Under the pieces are notes generated by a model. That model saw nothing but the letters and a program-made list of their open reading frames with translations, was not told the origin of the DNA and did no database searches. From an uncultured Pseudomonas sp. (GTDB lineage Bacteria > Pseudomonadota > Gammaproteobacteria > Pseudomonadales > Pseudomonadaceae), in assembly GCF_913774235.1 (NCBI RefSeq), contig NZ_CAJYDW010000012.1, positions 682,001 through 746,000 of the forward strand: a stretch of DNA of 64,000 nucleotides, read 5' to 3'. This document shows, piece by piece, positions 45,815-54,987 of this stretch (its first letter is position 1; every line of letters begins with the position of its first letter). Position numbers and translations under genes: made by a program.

Positions 45815-46390
45815 TCAAGGCGCACGCTCCAAGGCTGCAGGATCGTTGAAGTTGGCGAGTCGGAGGTCCTCCTCGGCGAAGTCCACGGCGGTGAGGCCGA
45901 GGGGCAGCAGGGCCCCCCGGGGGCTGCGCTCGCCGCTGGCCCAGGCCTCCCGCAAGGCCGGCAGAAGCCGACGGGGCAGGGCGGTGAACAGCGGCTGCCA
46001 ATAGCCACCCTGGCGTGCCATGACCGGCCCCTGGCTCGCCTGGGCGGCCGCCAGCAACTGCTCGGCGAGGACGGCATCGATACGCGGGGCATCGCAGGGC
46101 AGCAGCAACACCCAATCATGGCGAGCCACAACGAGGCCGGCGAGGATGCCGGCCAGGGGCCCTGGATAGTCCGGCTCGTCATCGGCCACCAGCTGGTCGG
46201 CCCACTGGGCATAGCGCTCGGCGTTGCGGTTGCAGGAGATCACCAGGTCGTCGGTGAGGGGGCGTACCGCGGCCTGGACGTGGGCGACCAGGGGTTGGCC
46301 CTGCCACTCCACCAGCCCCTTGTCGCGCCCGCCCATGCGCTGGCCGCGGCCTCCGGCGAGGATTAGGATGGAGGCGGGCAGCAGCGACAT
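45815..46390 (-). CDS. mobA: Molybdenum cofactor guanylyltransferase
   Basis: A 191-residue MobA with the nucleotide motif LAGGRGQRMGGRDKGLVEW at the N terminus and the GTP-site segments DWVLLLPCDAPRID and DYPGPLAGILAGL. MobA attaches GMP to molybdopterin to make the bis-MGD cofactor used by enzymes such as nitrate reductase and formate dehydrogenase. It diverges from a secreted protein and sits about 0.9 kb from moaB-moeA, so molybdenum cofactor genes are loosely clustered here. Confidence 0.93.
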   Translation of the reverse strand: MSLLPASILILAGGRGQRMGGRDKGLVEWQGQPLVAHVQAAVRPLTDDLVISCNRNAERYAQWADQLVADDEPDYPGPLAGILAGLVVARHDWVLLLPCDAPRIDAVLAEQLLAAAQASQGPVMARQGGYWQPLFTALPRRLLPALREAWASGERSPRGALLPLGLTAVDFAEEDLRLANFNDPAALERAP

Positions 46391-46599
46391 GCAGGGAACC
46401 TCGAATAGCGTCTGGGCGCGTGCCCTGGGGGAAATCCGGCGGCCATGCTAGCCCAGTTCGCGCAGCGATAAGGGGCCGCGTGGCGGGTTTGCACCACCAC
46501 GGTGCTGGGCTAGACTCGGGCGCGCCGGCTGAAAAGCCGGTACTAGACACCTTTGATCCCCTGCTTGGGGAGTCCCTGCCCAGAAGGAGTTTGGAAACG

Positions 46600-47091
46600 A
46601 TGAAGACGATGCTGCTGTCCGTCCTGGCCCTGGCTGCGCCACCGGCCTTCGGGGCCGGCGGCGGTGAACCCCCTTCAGTCAAGGTCACCTTCGGCAAGCC
46701 GACCATCCGGCAGAAGCTGTTCTACGAAAAGCTGTACGAGAAGAAGCCCTATCCCGACGCTACCCTCTATTACTACGACAACGGCGTCTACAAGATCATC
46801 TCTCCCGGCGAGGAGCACTACGGCGTCTACGTGGTGCACGGCAAGCTGACCGACGATAAGTACGAGGTGGTGTTCATCTCCCTGCCGTCCCCGGACTGGG
46901 GCAACAAGACGGCTCAGCATGTCCTCAAATTCGACCGCAAGGCCGGTACCTTCACCCAGCAGGCGACCTGGGCGGATGACCCGAACATCGCGCCGCAATA
47001 CGGGCGTTTCAGCCAGGACGCCAATACCATCGCCGATCCGCTGCCGATCAAATGGGACACCCATGCCGAAGGCGAGCAGCGCCAGCGCTGA
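46600..47091 (+). CDS. Secreted hypothetical protein
   Basis: A 163-residue protein with a signal peptide (MKTMLLSVLALAAPPAFGAGG). The rest is rich in Tyr, Lys and Asp and predicted mostly beta, with segments such as YDNGVYKIISPG and EEHYGVYVVHGKL. A good ribosome site (AAGGAG) precedes the ATG at 46600. No known family was recognised. It lies between mobA and moaB and may be unrelated to molybdenum. Confidence 0.65.
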   Translation: MKTMLLSVLALAAPPAFGAGGGEPPSVKVTFGKPTIRQKLFYEKLYEKKPYPDATLYYYDNGVYKIISPGEEHYGVYVVHGKLTDDKYEVVFISLPSPDWGNKTAQHVLKFDRKAGTFTQQATWADDPNIAPQYGRFSQDANTIADPLPIKWDTHAEGEQRQR

Positions 47092-47294
47092 GTCCTGACC
47101 CGCCGTGCCTCTTCGGTTGAAGGGGCGGCGGCTTTTCCTCTAGGCTGTGGTTTTCCAGACCCCACGGGCTTTTGCAGGTCGCCGGCGCTAGCGGTCGCCG
47201 TGCTGGTGCTGGCCGGTTCGCCGAAACCCGTAGCCCTTCCGGTGGTCTTCCGCTGCATGCCTTCTTTCCCTGCCCACTTCGGAAATCCACGCAC

Positions 47295-47834
47295 ATGAGC
47301 CACAAAGCCGAGGCGGTTTTCGTACCGCTGAATATCGCCGTGCTGACGGTCAGCGACACCCGCACCTTCGAGACCGACACCTCCGGTCAGCTGTTCGTCG
47401 ACCGCCTGGAGTCCGCCGGCCATTTCCTCGCTGCCCGGGTGCTGCTCAAGGACGACCTCTACAAGATCCGCGCCCAGGTCGCCCAGTGGATCGCCGATGA
47501 CCAGGTGCAGGTGGTACTGATCACCGGCGGCACCGGCTTCACCGGGCGCGACAGCACCCCCGAGGCGGTCGCCTGCCTGCTGGACAAGCAGGTGGATGGC
47601 TTCGGTGAGCTGTTCCGGCAGATTTCCGTGGCCGACATCGGCACTTCCACGGTGCAGTCCCGCGCCCTGGCCGGTCTCGCCAATGGCACCCTGGTCTGCT
47701 GCCTGCCGGGTTCCACCAATGCCTGCCGCACCGCCTGGGATGGCATCCTCGGCGAGCAGCTGGACAACCGCCATCGGCCCTGCAACTTCGTGCCGCATCT
47801 CAAGCAGGCCGAACCCTGCGGGCCGCGCGGATGA
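47295..47834 (+). CDS. moaB: Molybdenum cofactor biosynthesis protein MoaB
   Basis: A 179-residue MogA/MoaB-fold protein with the molybdopterin-binding motif TGGTGFTGRDSTPEA, LTVSDTRTF near the start, and LPGSTNACRTAW. MoaB-type proteins adenylylate or stabilise molybdopterin before metal insertion. It overlaps moeA by 4 nt (ATGA). The start at 47295 lacks a strong ribosome site, but MSHKAEAVF is the typical N terminus. Confidence 0.9.
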   Translation: MSHKAEAVFVPLNIAVLTVSDTRTFETDTSGQLFVDRLESAGHFLAARVLLKDDLYKIRAQVAQWIADDQVQVVLITGGTGFTGRDSTPEAVACLLDKQVDGFGELFRQISVADIGTSTVQSRALAGLANGTLVCCLPGSTNACRTAWDGILGEQLDNRHRPCNFVPHLKQAEPCGPRG

Positions 47835-49027
47835 GCCTGCTGTCCCTGGAAGAGGCCCTGGCCCGACTACTGGCCATGGCCGCCGAAGACGGCCCCTTGC
47901 CCCTGGAGCGTGTCGCTCTGGAAGAGGCCGACGGCCGCATCCTCGCGGCGCCCCTGATCGCCGACCTGGACCTGCCACCCTGGGACAACAGTGCCATGGA
48001 CGGCTATGCCCTGCGCCTGGACGACTGGCAGGGCGAGCCACTGCGAGTGTCCCAGCGCATCTTCGCCGGCCAGGCGCCTGCCGCCCTGGAGCCAGGCACC
48101 TGCGCGCGGATCTTCACTGGTGCGCCGCTGCCCGCCGGTGCCGATTGCGTGGAGATGCAGGAAAACGTCGAGGTGCTGGACGATGGCCGGGTGCGTTTCC
48201 TGGAGCTGCTGCGCCCGGGGCGCAACATCCGGCGCCGGGGCAACGAGGTCAAGGTGGGTGACGAGGTGCTGTCCGCCGGCACGGCCTTGGGTCCGGTCGA
48301 ACTGGGGGTGGCCGCCTCCCTCGGGCGGGCCCAGGTCGAGGTCTATCGCCGCCTCAAGGTCGCGGTGCTCTCCACTGGCGACGAGCTGGTCGCACCGGGC
48401 CAGCCGCTGGGGCCGGGGCAGATCTACAACAGCAATCGCGCCCTGCTGATCAGCTGGCTACGGCGCCTGGGTTGCGAGGTGTCGGATCAGGGCATCCTGC
48501 CGGACGACCTGGCCCAGACCCGGGAGCGCCTGGCGTCGCTGCAGGCCGACTTGATCCTGTCCACCGGCGGGGTGTCGGTGGGCGAGGCGGATTTCCTTGG
48601 CCAGGCCCTGCGCGCCGAGGGCGAGCTGACCCTGTGGAAGCTGGCGCTCAAGCCCGGCAAGCCCCTGACCTGTGGGCGCTTCCGTGGCATCCCGGTGATC
48701 GGCCTGCCGGGCAATCCGGCCTCGACCCTGGTGACCTTCGGCCTGCTGGCGCGGCCCTACCTGCTGCGGCGGGCCGGCAAGATCGAGGTGGCGCCGCTGA
48801 GTGTCGAGGTGCCGGCAGGGTTCGACTGGCCGCGCGCTGGCGCACGCCGCGAATACCAGCGGGCGCGGCTGGAGGACGGCCGCGCCGTGCCCCACCGCAA
48901 CCAGGGTTCCAACGTGCTGCAGACCGCGGCCTGGGCCCATGGCCTGGTGGAGATTCGCGAAGACCGTACCTTCGCCGTGGACGATCCGGTGCGCTTCATT
49001 CCCCTGGCCGAGTTGTTCAAGGCGTAG
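47831..49027 (+). CDS. moeA: Molybdopterin molybdotransferase MoeA
   Basis: A 398-residue MoeA. The N-terminal domain has PPWDNSAMDGYALR, IFTGAPLPAGADCVEMQE and PGRNIRRRGNEVKVGDEVL. The MogA-like domain carries VLSTGDELVAPG and LSTGGVSVGEADF, and LPGNPASTLVTF is near the end. It inserts molybdate into adenylylated molybdopterin. The ATG overlaps the moaB stop, so the two act as one unit. Confidence 0.95.
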   Translation: MSLLSLEEALARLLAMAAEDGPLPLERVALEEADGRILAAPLIADLDLPPWDNSAMDGYALRLDDWQGEPLRVSQRIFAGQAPAALEPGTCARIFTGAPLPAGADCVEMQENVEVLDDGRVRFLELLRPGRNIRRRGNEVKVGDEVLSAGTALGPVELGVAASLGRAQVEVYRRLKVAVLSTGDELVAPGQPLGPGQIYNSNRALLISWLRRLGCEVSDQGILPDDLAQTRERLASLQADLILSTGGVSVGEADFLGQALRAEGELTLWKLALKPGKPLTCGRFRGIPVIGLPGNPASTLVTFGLLARPYLLRRAGKIEVAPLSVEVPAGFDWPRAGARREYQRARLEDGRAVPHRNQGSNVLQTAAWAHGLVEIREDRTFAVDDPVRFIPLAELFKA

Positions 49028-49152
49028 CGCAGCGGCGGTTGGACTGAACGTGGCCGACGGGGCACAGTCCTAGTCTCCAGATTCGCATGCCGGGCAGCGC
49101 CCGGCGCCTGCGGCGGCATCTCGCTGCGCAGCGCCAACCTTGGACGACGATC

Positions 49153-50097
49153 ATGACGACTACAGGCACCCTGGCTGATGCAGCCCTGGTCATCCTCAAT
49201 GGCAAGGAAACCGGCAACGAGGCGGTGCGCGAGGCGGTCCTCGCCCGGCGCGCCGCCGGTCACCGAGTCGACGTACGGGTGACCTGGGAAGAAGACGACG
49301 CCGCGCGCTTCGTCGAGCAGGCGACCCGCGAGGGTTACGGCACCCTGGTGGCGGCGGGCGGCGACGGCACCCTGCGGGCGGTGGCCGAGGCCATGGCCCT
49401 GAACCAGAGCCAGGCGCGCCTGGGGCTGTTGCCGCTGGGCACGGCCAACGACTTCGCCAATGCCGCCGGGGTACCCCTGGAGCCGGCGGCGGCACTGGCG
49501 CTGCTCGATGGACCGGTCAGTACCATCGATCTGGTGGAGGCCGAGGGTCAGCTGTTCCTCAATATGGCTACCGGCGGCTTCGGCTCCCAGGTGACCGCCA
49601 ACACCCCCGGTGAACTGAAGCGCCTGCTGGGCGGTGCGGCCTATCTGCTGACCGGCCTGACCCGCTTCGCCGAGGTGCATTCAGCCCACGGTCGCTTCCG
49701 CGGACCGGGCTTCGAATGGGAGGGTGAATTCCTGGCCCTGGGCATCGGCAACGGCCGCCAGGCCGGCGGCGGGCACGTGCTCTGCCCGACCGCACTGGTC
49801 AACGATGGCCTGCTCGACATCGGCATCCTGCCAGCGTCCCAGGATGTGCTCGGCACCCTGGGCGAATTTCTCAGCAAGGGCTTCAGCACCGAGGAGATGT
49901 TCGTGCGGGCACGCCTGCCCTGGGTGGAGCTGGAAGCCGCCGAGGGCCTGGACATGAACCTCGACGGCGAACCGGTCAAGCGCGAGCGGGTGAGATTCGA
50001 AGTGCGTCCGGGTATCCTGCAGGTCTACCTGCCGGTGGATTCTCCCCTGTTGGGCGCCACCGCCGGCACGCTGGCCGCCCCGGCGGCCACTTCCTGA
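49153..50097 (+). CDS. YegS-type lipid (diacylglycerol-like) kinase
   Basis: A 314-residue soluble lipid kinase of the DAGK catalytic fold. The nucleotide loop is VAAGGDGTLRAVAEAM, followed by LGLLPLGTANDFANA and the C-terminal EGLDMNLDGEPVK. YegS of E. coli phosphorylates phosphatidylglycerol, and this is probably similar. The start at 49153 gives the YegS N terminus (LADAALVILNGK); a longer frame from 49087 lacks support. It stands between moeA and the carotenoid genes and is probably unrelated to both. Confidence 0.85.
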   Translation: MTTTGTLADAALVILNGKETGNEAVREAVLARRAAGHRVDVRVTWEEDDAARFVEQATREGYGTLVAAGGDGTLRAVAEAMALNQSQARLGLLPLGTANDFANAAGVPLEPAAALALLDGPVSTIDLVEAEGQLFLNMATGGFGSQVTANTPGELKRLLGGAAYLLTGLTRFAEVHSAHGRFRGPGFEWEGEFLALGIGNGRQAGGGHVLCPTALVNDGLLDIGILPASQDVLGTLGEFLSKGFSTEEMFVRARLPWVELEAAEGLDMNLDGEPVKRERVRFEVRPGILQVYLPVDSPLLGATAGTLAAPAATS

Positions 50098-50119
50098 GCA
50101 GGCGCCTGCGGAGGGTACC

Positions 50120-50647
50120 TTGGAGCTACTGATCAACGCGGGAATCGTGCTGGCCACCGTGGCGGGCATGGAAGCCTTCGCCTGGTGGTCGCACAAGTAC
50201 ATCATGCACGGTTGGGGCTGGGGCTGGCATGAGTCCCACCACCGGCCACGCACTGGTTGGTTCGAGAAGAACGACCTCTATGCCATCGTCTTTGCCGGCC
50301 TGGCGATCCTGCTGATCGCCCTGGGCAACGCCGGCTATTGGCGGCTGCAGTGGATCGGCGCCGGCATGACCCTCTATGGGCTGCTGTATTTCATCGCTCA
50401 CGACGGCCTGGTGCACCAGCGCTGGCCGTTTCGCTACGTCCCGCGCAGCGGTTATCTGAAACGGCTCTACCAGGCGCATCGCATGCACCATGCGGTGGAC
50501 GGCCGGGATGGCTGCGTGTCCTTCGGTTTCCTGCTGGCACCGACCACCCAACGACTCAAGCAGCAACTGCGCGAGATACATGGTGGTGCGCTGGATTCCT
50601 CGCGCGAACGCAAGGCGCGGGACCAGGTGCAGGAAGGCGTGGACTAG
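50120..50647 (+). CDS. crtZ: Beta-carotene hydroxylase
   Basis: A 175-residue membrane di-iron hydroxylase that turns beta-carotene into zeaxanthin. All histidine clusters are present: WWSHKYIMHGWGW, WHESHH, AHDGLVHQRW and AHRMHHAVDG. Hydrophobic helices fill the gaps between them. The start is TTG at 50120 behind GGAGG. It lies apart from the main crt genes, on the opposite strand to crtB, as in Pantoea-type clusters. Confidence 0.92.
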   Translation: MELLINAGIVLATVAGMEAFAWWSHKYIMHGWGWGWHESHHRPRTGWFEKNDLYAIVFAGLAILLIALGNAGYWRLQWIGAGMTLYGLLYFIAHDGLVHQRWPFRYVPRSGYLKRLYQAHRMHHAVDGRDGCVSFGFLLAPTTQRLKQQLREIHGGALDSSRERKARDQVQEGVD

Positions 50648-50686
50648 GCGAGGAGTGGAGCGCCTCCGGGGAGGCGCTTACCGGGG

Positions 50687-51217
50687 TCAGGCGACGGCGG
50701 GGGTGTCGTAGGCGGCGAACAGCGAGTGGGCATACTGGCTGCGCTCGCTCTCGTTACGCAGCAGGTCGATGAATTCCTTGGCCGGGGGATTGAGGGTACC
50801 GGCGGAGGCAGCCGCGACCACTTCGGCCTGCTCGCCAGCAGCCAGATCGGCGAAGCCGGCACCCAGGCGCTCGACGCAATAGGCATCCAGGACTGCCAGG
50901 CCATCGCGCAGCAGGTCGCGCAAATTGGCGCCTTGCTGGACCTGGGCCTGCTCGTCGAAGGGATCGACGACGTTCAGGCGATCGCCATGGGCATAAGGAG
51001 TAAGCATGTGGCGGTCGATGAATTCCGGCAGGCGGGTATCGGCCTGCTCGCTATCGGCCTGCAGGTGGACGCACAGGGCGACCAGGGCGCGCCACTGGGT
51101 GGCGTTGAAGAATTCAGGTTTGTAGGCGGACTGAACGGTGCCGGAAAGGCCAAGGGCAAGGAGTGAAGCCGGGGCAGCGAAAAGTTCGTGCGAAACAGCC
51201 GTTTCCGTCTTGTGCAT
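50687..51217 (-). CDS. Gluconate 2-dehydrogenase subunit 3-like protein, orphan
   Basis: A 176-residue protein resembling the small subunit of membrane GMC oxidoreductases: FFNATQWRALVALCVHLQAD, a middle FIDRHMLTPYAHGDR and LNPPAKEFIDLLRNESERSQY at the end. Such subunits normally sit beside a large flavoprotein and a cytochrome subunit; neither is present here. It begins MHKTETAVSHELF with only a weak ribosome site. Lying between crtZ and crtB, it could be a chance insertion or act with a distant partner. A link to carotenoids is not supported by sequence. Confidence 0.6.
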   Translation of the reverse strand: MHKTETAVSHELFAAPASLLALGLSGTVQSAYKPEFFNATQWRALVALCVHLQADSEQADTRLPEFIDRHMLTPYAHGDRLNVVDPFDEQAQVQQGANLRDLLRDGLAVLDAYCVERLGAGFADLAAGEQAEVVAAASAGTLNPPAKEFIDLLRNESERSQYAHSLFAAYDTPAVA

Positions 51218-51389
51218 GTGCAAATCCCATACTCGAAGGCTGACTACTGGATGCGGCGCTCTGGCTCGGGCATCCATCCATCCGCGGCCCGTGGAGGGTC
51301 GCTTTAATCCGACCCGTTTATCGCATAAAAGTTTGCTGGCGTGCACCCCCAAGGTGCGCAGAAATGTGACTGACGCAAGACGGCCGACG

Positions 51390-52325
51390 TCAGCGGCGCG
51401 GCCGGGTCCAGAGGTCGGCCGGACGCGGCTCGCTGCGTTGGTGCCGCGACAGCATGGCCCGGGCGGCACCACGACAGACCAGGCGCAGCTTGTCGGCGGT
51501 GCTGGTGCTGACGCGCTGATCCCAGGCATGGGCGCCCAGCTGCAGCACCTGCACCCCGATCTCGCGGTAGACGCCCCGGGCGGTGGCGATGGCCCAGGCC
51601 GAGCGTAGCGGCAGGGCGGCGATGCCCTGGCGTGCCGAGTCGTAGTAGGGCTCGGCCAGGCGCACCAGTCGTTCGGCCAGTTGTGCCACGGCTTCGCGAT
51701 GCTGCGGCGCCGCTAACTCGGCGGGCGGGACACCGACTTCGTCGAGCCACCGCCGGGGCAGGTAGACGCGGCCGATGCGGGCATCCTCGACGATATCGCG
51801 GGCGATGTTGGTGAGCTGGAAGGCCAGGCCCAGGTCGCAGGCGCGATCCAGGGTTTCTTCGTCCTCGGCGCCCATGATCCGCGCCATCATCACGCCCACC
51901 ACCCCGGCGACGTGGTAGCAGTACTCCAGGGTGTCTTCCAGCTCTACATAGACCCTTTCCTCCACGTCCATGCGAAAGCCGGCCAGGTGGTCCAGGGGCA
52001 GGGCCAGGGGAATGCCGTGGCGCTGCACCACGCGCTGGAAGGCGGCGAAGGCCGGGTCCCGCAGGGGCGCGTCGGTGTAGGCGGCGCGGGTCAGGCGTTC
52101 CAGCTCGGCCAACCGCGCTCGGCCGCCGAGACGGTCACCTTCGATCTGGCCATGGCCCAGCTCCTGGCCATCGATGACGTCGTCGCAGTGCCGGCACCAG
52201 GCGTAGAGCAGCACCGCGCTCTCGCGGGTCTCGGGAGCGAACAGCTTGGCGGCGGCGGCGAAGCTCTTGGAACCGACGGCGATGCTCTGTTCGGCGTGGT
52301 CGACGACATCATGGCTGGCAGTCAT
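51390..52325 (-). CDS. crtB: Phytoene synthase
   Basis: A 311-residue squalene/phytoene synthase that joins two geranylgeranyl diphosphates. The first aspartate-rich motif lies in YAWCRHCDDVIDG and the second in AFQLTNIARDIVEDA, with RVYLPRRWL following. It is the last gene of the crtX-Y-I-B run and starts 2 nt after the crtI stop. Confidence 0.95.
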   Translation of the reverse strand: MTASHDVVDHAEQSIAVGSKSFAAAAKLFAPETRESAVLLYAWCRHCDDVIDGQELGHGQIEGDRLGGRARLAELERLTRAAYTDAPLRDPAFAAFQRVVQRHGIPLALPLDHLAGFRMDVEERVYVELEDTLEYCYHVAGVVGVMMARIMGAEDEETLDRACDLGLAFQLTNIARDIVEDARIGRVYLPRRWLDEVGVPPAELAAPQHREAVAQLAERLVRLAEPYYDSARQGIAALPLRSAWAIATARGVYREIGVQVLQLGAHAWDQRVSTSTADKLRLVCRGAARAMLSRHQRSEPRPADLWTRPRR

Positions 52326-52327
52326 GG

Positions 52328-53824
52328 CTAACCGTGCTCCTCGAGGATGACGCTGGCGGTGGCCTTGGCCGAACCCACCACGCCCGGCACGCCGGCGCCG
52401 GGGTGAGTGCCCGCGCCGACCAGGTAGAGGTTGGGGATGACGGTATCGCGATTGTGCGGCCGGAACCAGGCGCTCTGGGTGAGGATGGGTTCGAGGGAGA
52501 AGGCCGAGCCCAGGTGCGCATTGAGCTCCTGGCGGAAATCGGCCGGGGTGAAGATGCGTGAGGTGACCAGGTTGGTGCTCAGGCCGGGCATGTAGCGCTC
52601 TTCCAGATAGGCGAGGATCTTGTCACGCAGGCGCGGGCCTTCCACGCTCCAGTCCACGTCGGCATTGCCCAGGTGCGGCACCGGCGCCAGCACGTAGTGG
52701 GCACTGTGGCCGGGCGGCGCCAGGGACGGATCGGTGACGCAGGGCGAATGCAGGTAGAGCGAGAAGTCGTCCGGTACGCCGGGGCCCTTGAAGAGTTCGT
52801 CGATCAGGCCGCGATAGCGCTGGCCGAAGCAGACCATATGGTGTTCGAGACCCACCGGCGGCTGGCTCAGGCCGAAGTGGATGACGAACAGCGACATGCT
52901 GTGTCTCTTGCGCTTGAGGCGGTTGCCCTCGACCACGCCATGGGTGTGGTGGCCGAGCAGCTTGCGATAGGTGTGGACCACGTCGGCATTGGAGGCCACC
53001 AGGTCGGCAGCGACCTGGCTGCCGTCGGCCAGGCAGACGCCGGTGGCGCGATTGCCTTCGGTGAGGATGCGTTCGACCGGCGCGTTCAGGCGCAGCTCGC
53101 CGCCGAGGTCGGCGAACAGCTTCAGCAGCCCCTGAACCAGTGCGTGGGTGCCACCCTTGGCGAACCAGACGCCCCACTTGCGCTCCAGGGCATGGATCAG
53201 CGCATAGATTGAGGAGGTGGCGAAGGGATTGCCGCCCACCAGCAGGGTATGGAAGGACAGCGCCTGGCGCAGCTTTTCGTTCTTCACGAACCCCGACACC
53301 TGGGTGTAGACACTGCGCCAGGCGGTGAGCTGGGCCAGCTTCGGCGCGGCGGCGAGCATATCGCCGACCTTGAGGAAGGGCTTGGCGCCGAGGCGCAGAT
53401 AGCCTTCCTCGAACACCGCCTGGGAATAGGCCAGGAAGCGTTGGTAGCCGGCCACGTCGTCCGGCTCCAGGGCGCGGATCTGCTCGTCCAGCCGGGCCTG
53501 GTCGTTGACGTAGTCGAAGCGGGTGCCGTCTTCCCAGCACAGCTGGTAGAAGGGGCTGACCGGCAGCAGCTCGACATAGTCGCTCATCCGCCGGCCGCTG
53601 AGGGCGAACAGCTCTTCCAGCGCCGAGGGATCGGTGATGACGGTGGGACCGGCGTCGAAGGTGAAGCCGGCATCCTGGTAGACGTAGGCGCGGCCACCGG
53701 GCTTGTCGCGGCCCTCGATGAGGGTGGTGGCGATGCCGGCCGACTGCAGGCGCACCGCCAGGGCGATACCGCCGAAGCCAGCGCCGATGACGATGGCCCG
53801 CTTGGGGGCCTTACCTTGGGTCAT
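52328..53824 (-). CDS. crtI: Phytoene desaturase
   Basis: A 498-residue bacterial-type CrtI, which converts phytoene to lycopene. The FAD motif VIGAGFGGIALAVRLQSAG is at the start, GRAYVYQDAGFTFDAGPTVITD follows, and the C terminus has LYLVGAGTHPGAGVPGVVGSAKAT. It overlaps crtY by 4 nt (ATGA), so the desaturase and cyclase are translated together. Confidence 0.96.
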   Translation of the reverse strand: MTQGKAPKRAIVIGAGFGGIALAVRLQSAGIATTLIEGRDKPGGRAYVYQDAGFTFDAGPTVITDPSALEELFALSGRRMSDYVELLPVSPFYQLCWEDGTRFDYVNDQARLDEQIRALEPDDVAGYQRFLAYSQAVFEEGYLRLGAKPFLKVGDMLAAAPKLAQLTAWRSVYTQVSGFVKNEKLRQALSFHTLLVGGNPFATSSIYALIHALERKWGVWFAKGGTHALVQGLLKLFADLGGELRLNAPVERILTEGNRATGVCLADGSQVAADLVASNADVVHTYRKLLGHHTHGVVEGNRLKRKRHSMSLFVIHFGLSQPPVGLEHHMVCFGQRYRGLIDELFKGPGVPDDFSLYLHSPCVTDPSLAPPGHSAHYVLAPVPHLGNADVDWSVEGPRLRDKILAYLEERYMPGLSTNLVTSRIFTPADFRQELNAHLGSAFSLEPILTQSAWFRPHNRDTVIPNLYLVGAGTHPGAGVPGVVGSAKATASVILEEHG

Positions 53825-54987
53825 GTTGCTTCCTTGAACTGGGGAGGACGGGCCAGGGCGGCATCCAGCGCCGGTTTCAGCGGTACCGGCGGTTTGCCGG
53901 AAAGGATGCGCAGCCGGTCGAAGGTGGTGAGGCGGCCGGCGTAGAACCTCTGGATGAGGGGTTCGCCGAGGCCGTAGAACCTTTGCATGACGCGCACCCG
54001 GTGCTCGGGGCGGCCGGCGAGAAAGAGCATACGATTGAGCAGGCGGAAGAAGCCCTGCCGTTGCCAGCGCCCTTTGGCGTAGTGGCGCAGGGTAGCGCGC
54101 AGCGCCGTGCTGGAGCTGAAGGGCTGGGCGGCCAGGTGCTCCGCCAGGCGCACCGCTTCGGGCAGCGAGTAACCGGTGGTGGGGTGGAACAGCCCGGCAG
54201 CCAGACCGATGGGTGCGCCGGCCGTGATGTTGTCCCAGTAGCTGTCCACATCGCCACCGAGGGTGATGGGCAGGATGCCCTGTTCTTCGCGTAGCACCTC
54301 GGCGATGGTCCAGCCCTGCTGCTGGGCGTAGTCGGCCAGGTGCTGGCGCAGGCGCTCCACCGGCAGGCTCTCGCCGTCGGCGTAGTAGGTGTCCTCGATC
54401 AGCAGGCGGTCGGGTGCCAGCGGCAGGGTATAGACGAAGCGATAACCGTCCAGCTGGTCGACGGTGGCGTCCATCACGATGGGTTCGGTCAGGCCATGGG
54501 GGCGCGCCAGGCGTACCTCCTGGCCGAGGAATTTCTGATAGCCGAGCCAGAGCGCCGGATCGGGCCGCGGCCCCCGAGCATCGATCACCGCGCCGGCGGC
54601 TAGGGTGTAGCCGTCGGCGAAGACCACGCCATCGTCCTGCAAACGCAGCACCTCGCGCCCCAGCAGCAGGCGCTCGGCCGGCAGCCGGGCGCTCAGCACC
54701 TCATGGAAACGTTCGGCGCTGATGCTGGCGTAGCCGCTGCTCAGCTGGCGCTGCCGCTTGGGAAAACGCACCTCATAGCCCGGCCAGCGGTAGGCGACCA
54801 GGGGATGGATCCAGGCGTGCTGGGAGGTGGTGAGATCCGGCTGGTGGAAGGACCAGGTATGGTTGCCGCCCAGCTGCGAGCCGGCCTCCACCAGCCGCCA
54901 ATCCAGCTCCGGACGGGTTTCGGCCAGGCGCAGGGCGAGCAGGCCACCAGCCAGGCCGCCGCCAACGATCAGCAGGTCAGGACGCAC
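53821..54987 (-). CDS. crtY: Lycopene beta-cyclase
   Basis: A 388-residue CrtY starting at a GTG (54987) behind GAGG, the length typical of the family. The NAD(P)/FAD motif DLLIVGGGLAGGLLALRLAE is at the start, then NHTWSFHQ and GYSLPEAVRLAEHLA near the end. It cyclises both ends of lycopene to give beta-carotene. A longer frame from 55044 would overlap crtX by 68 nt and has a worse ribosome site. With the start at 54987 the overlap with crtX is 11 nt. Confidence 0.93.
   Translation of the reverse strand: MRPDLLIVGGGLAGGLLALRLAETRPELDWRLVEAGSQLGGNHTWSFHQPDLTTSQHAWIHPLVAYRWPGYEVRFPKRQRQLSSGYASISAERFHEVLSARLPAERLLLGREVLRLQDDGVVFADGYTLAAGAVIDARGPRPDPALWLGYQKFLGQEVRLARPHGLTEPIVMDATVDQLDGYRFVYTLPLAPDRLLIEDTYYADGESLPVERLRQHLADYAQQQGWTIAEVLREEQGILPITLGGDVDSYWDNITAGAPIGLAAGLFHPTTGYSLPEAVRLAEHLAAQPFSSSTALRATLRHYAKGRWQRQGFFRLLNRMLFLAGRPEHRVRVMQRFYGLGEPLIQRFYAGRLTTFDRLRILSGKPPVPLKPALDAALARPPQFKEAT

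Noticed and set aside
47092-47294. Possible molybdenum-cofactor riboswitch upstream of moaB
   Set aside because: The 200-bp leader has no segment I could match to the conserved Moco RNA core.
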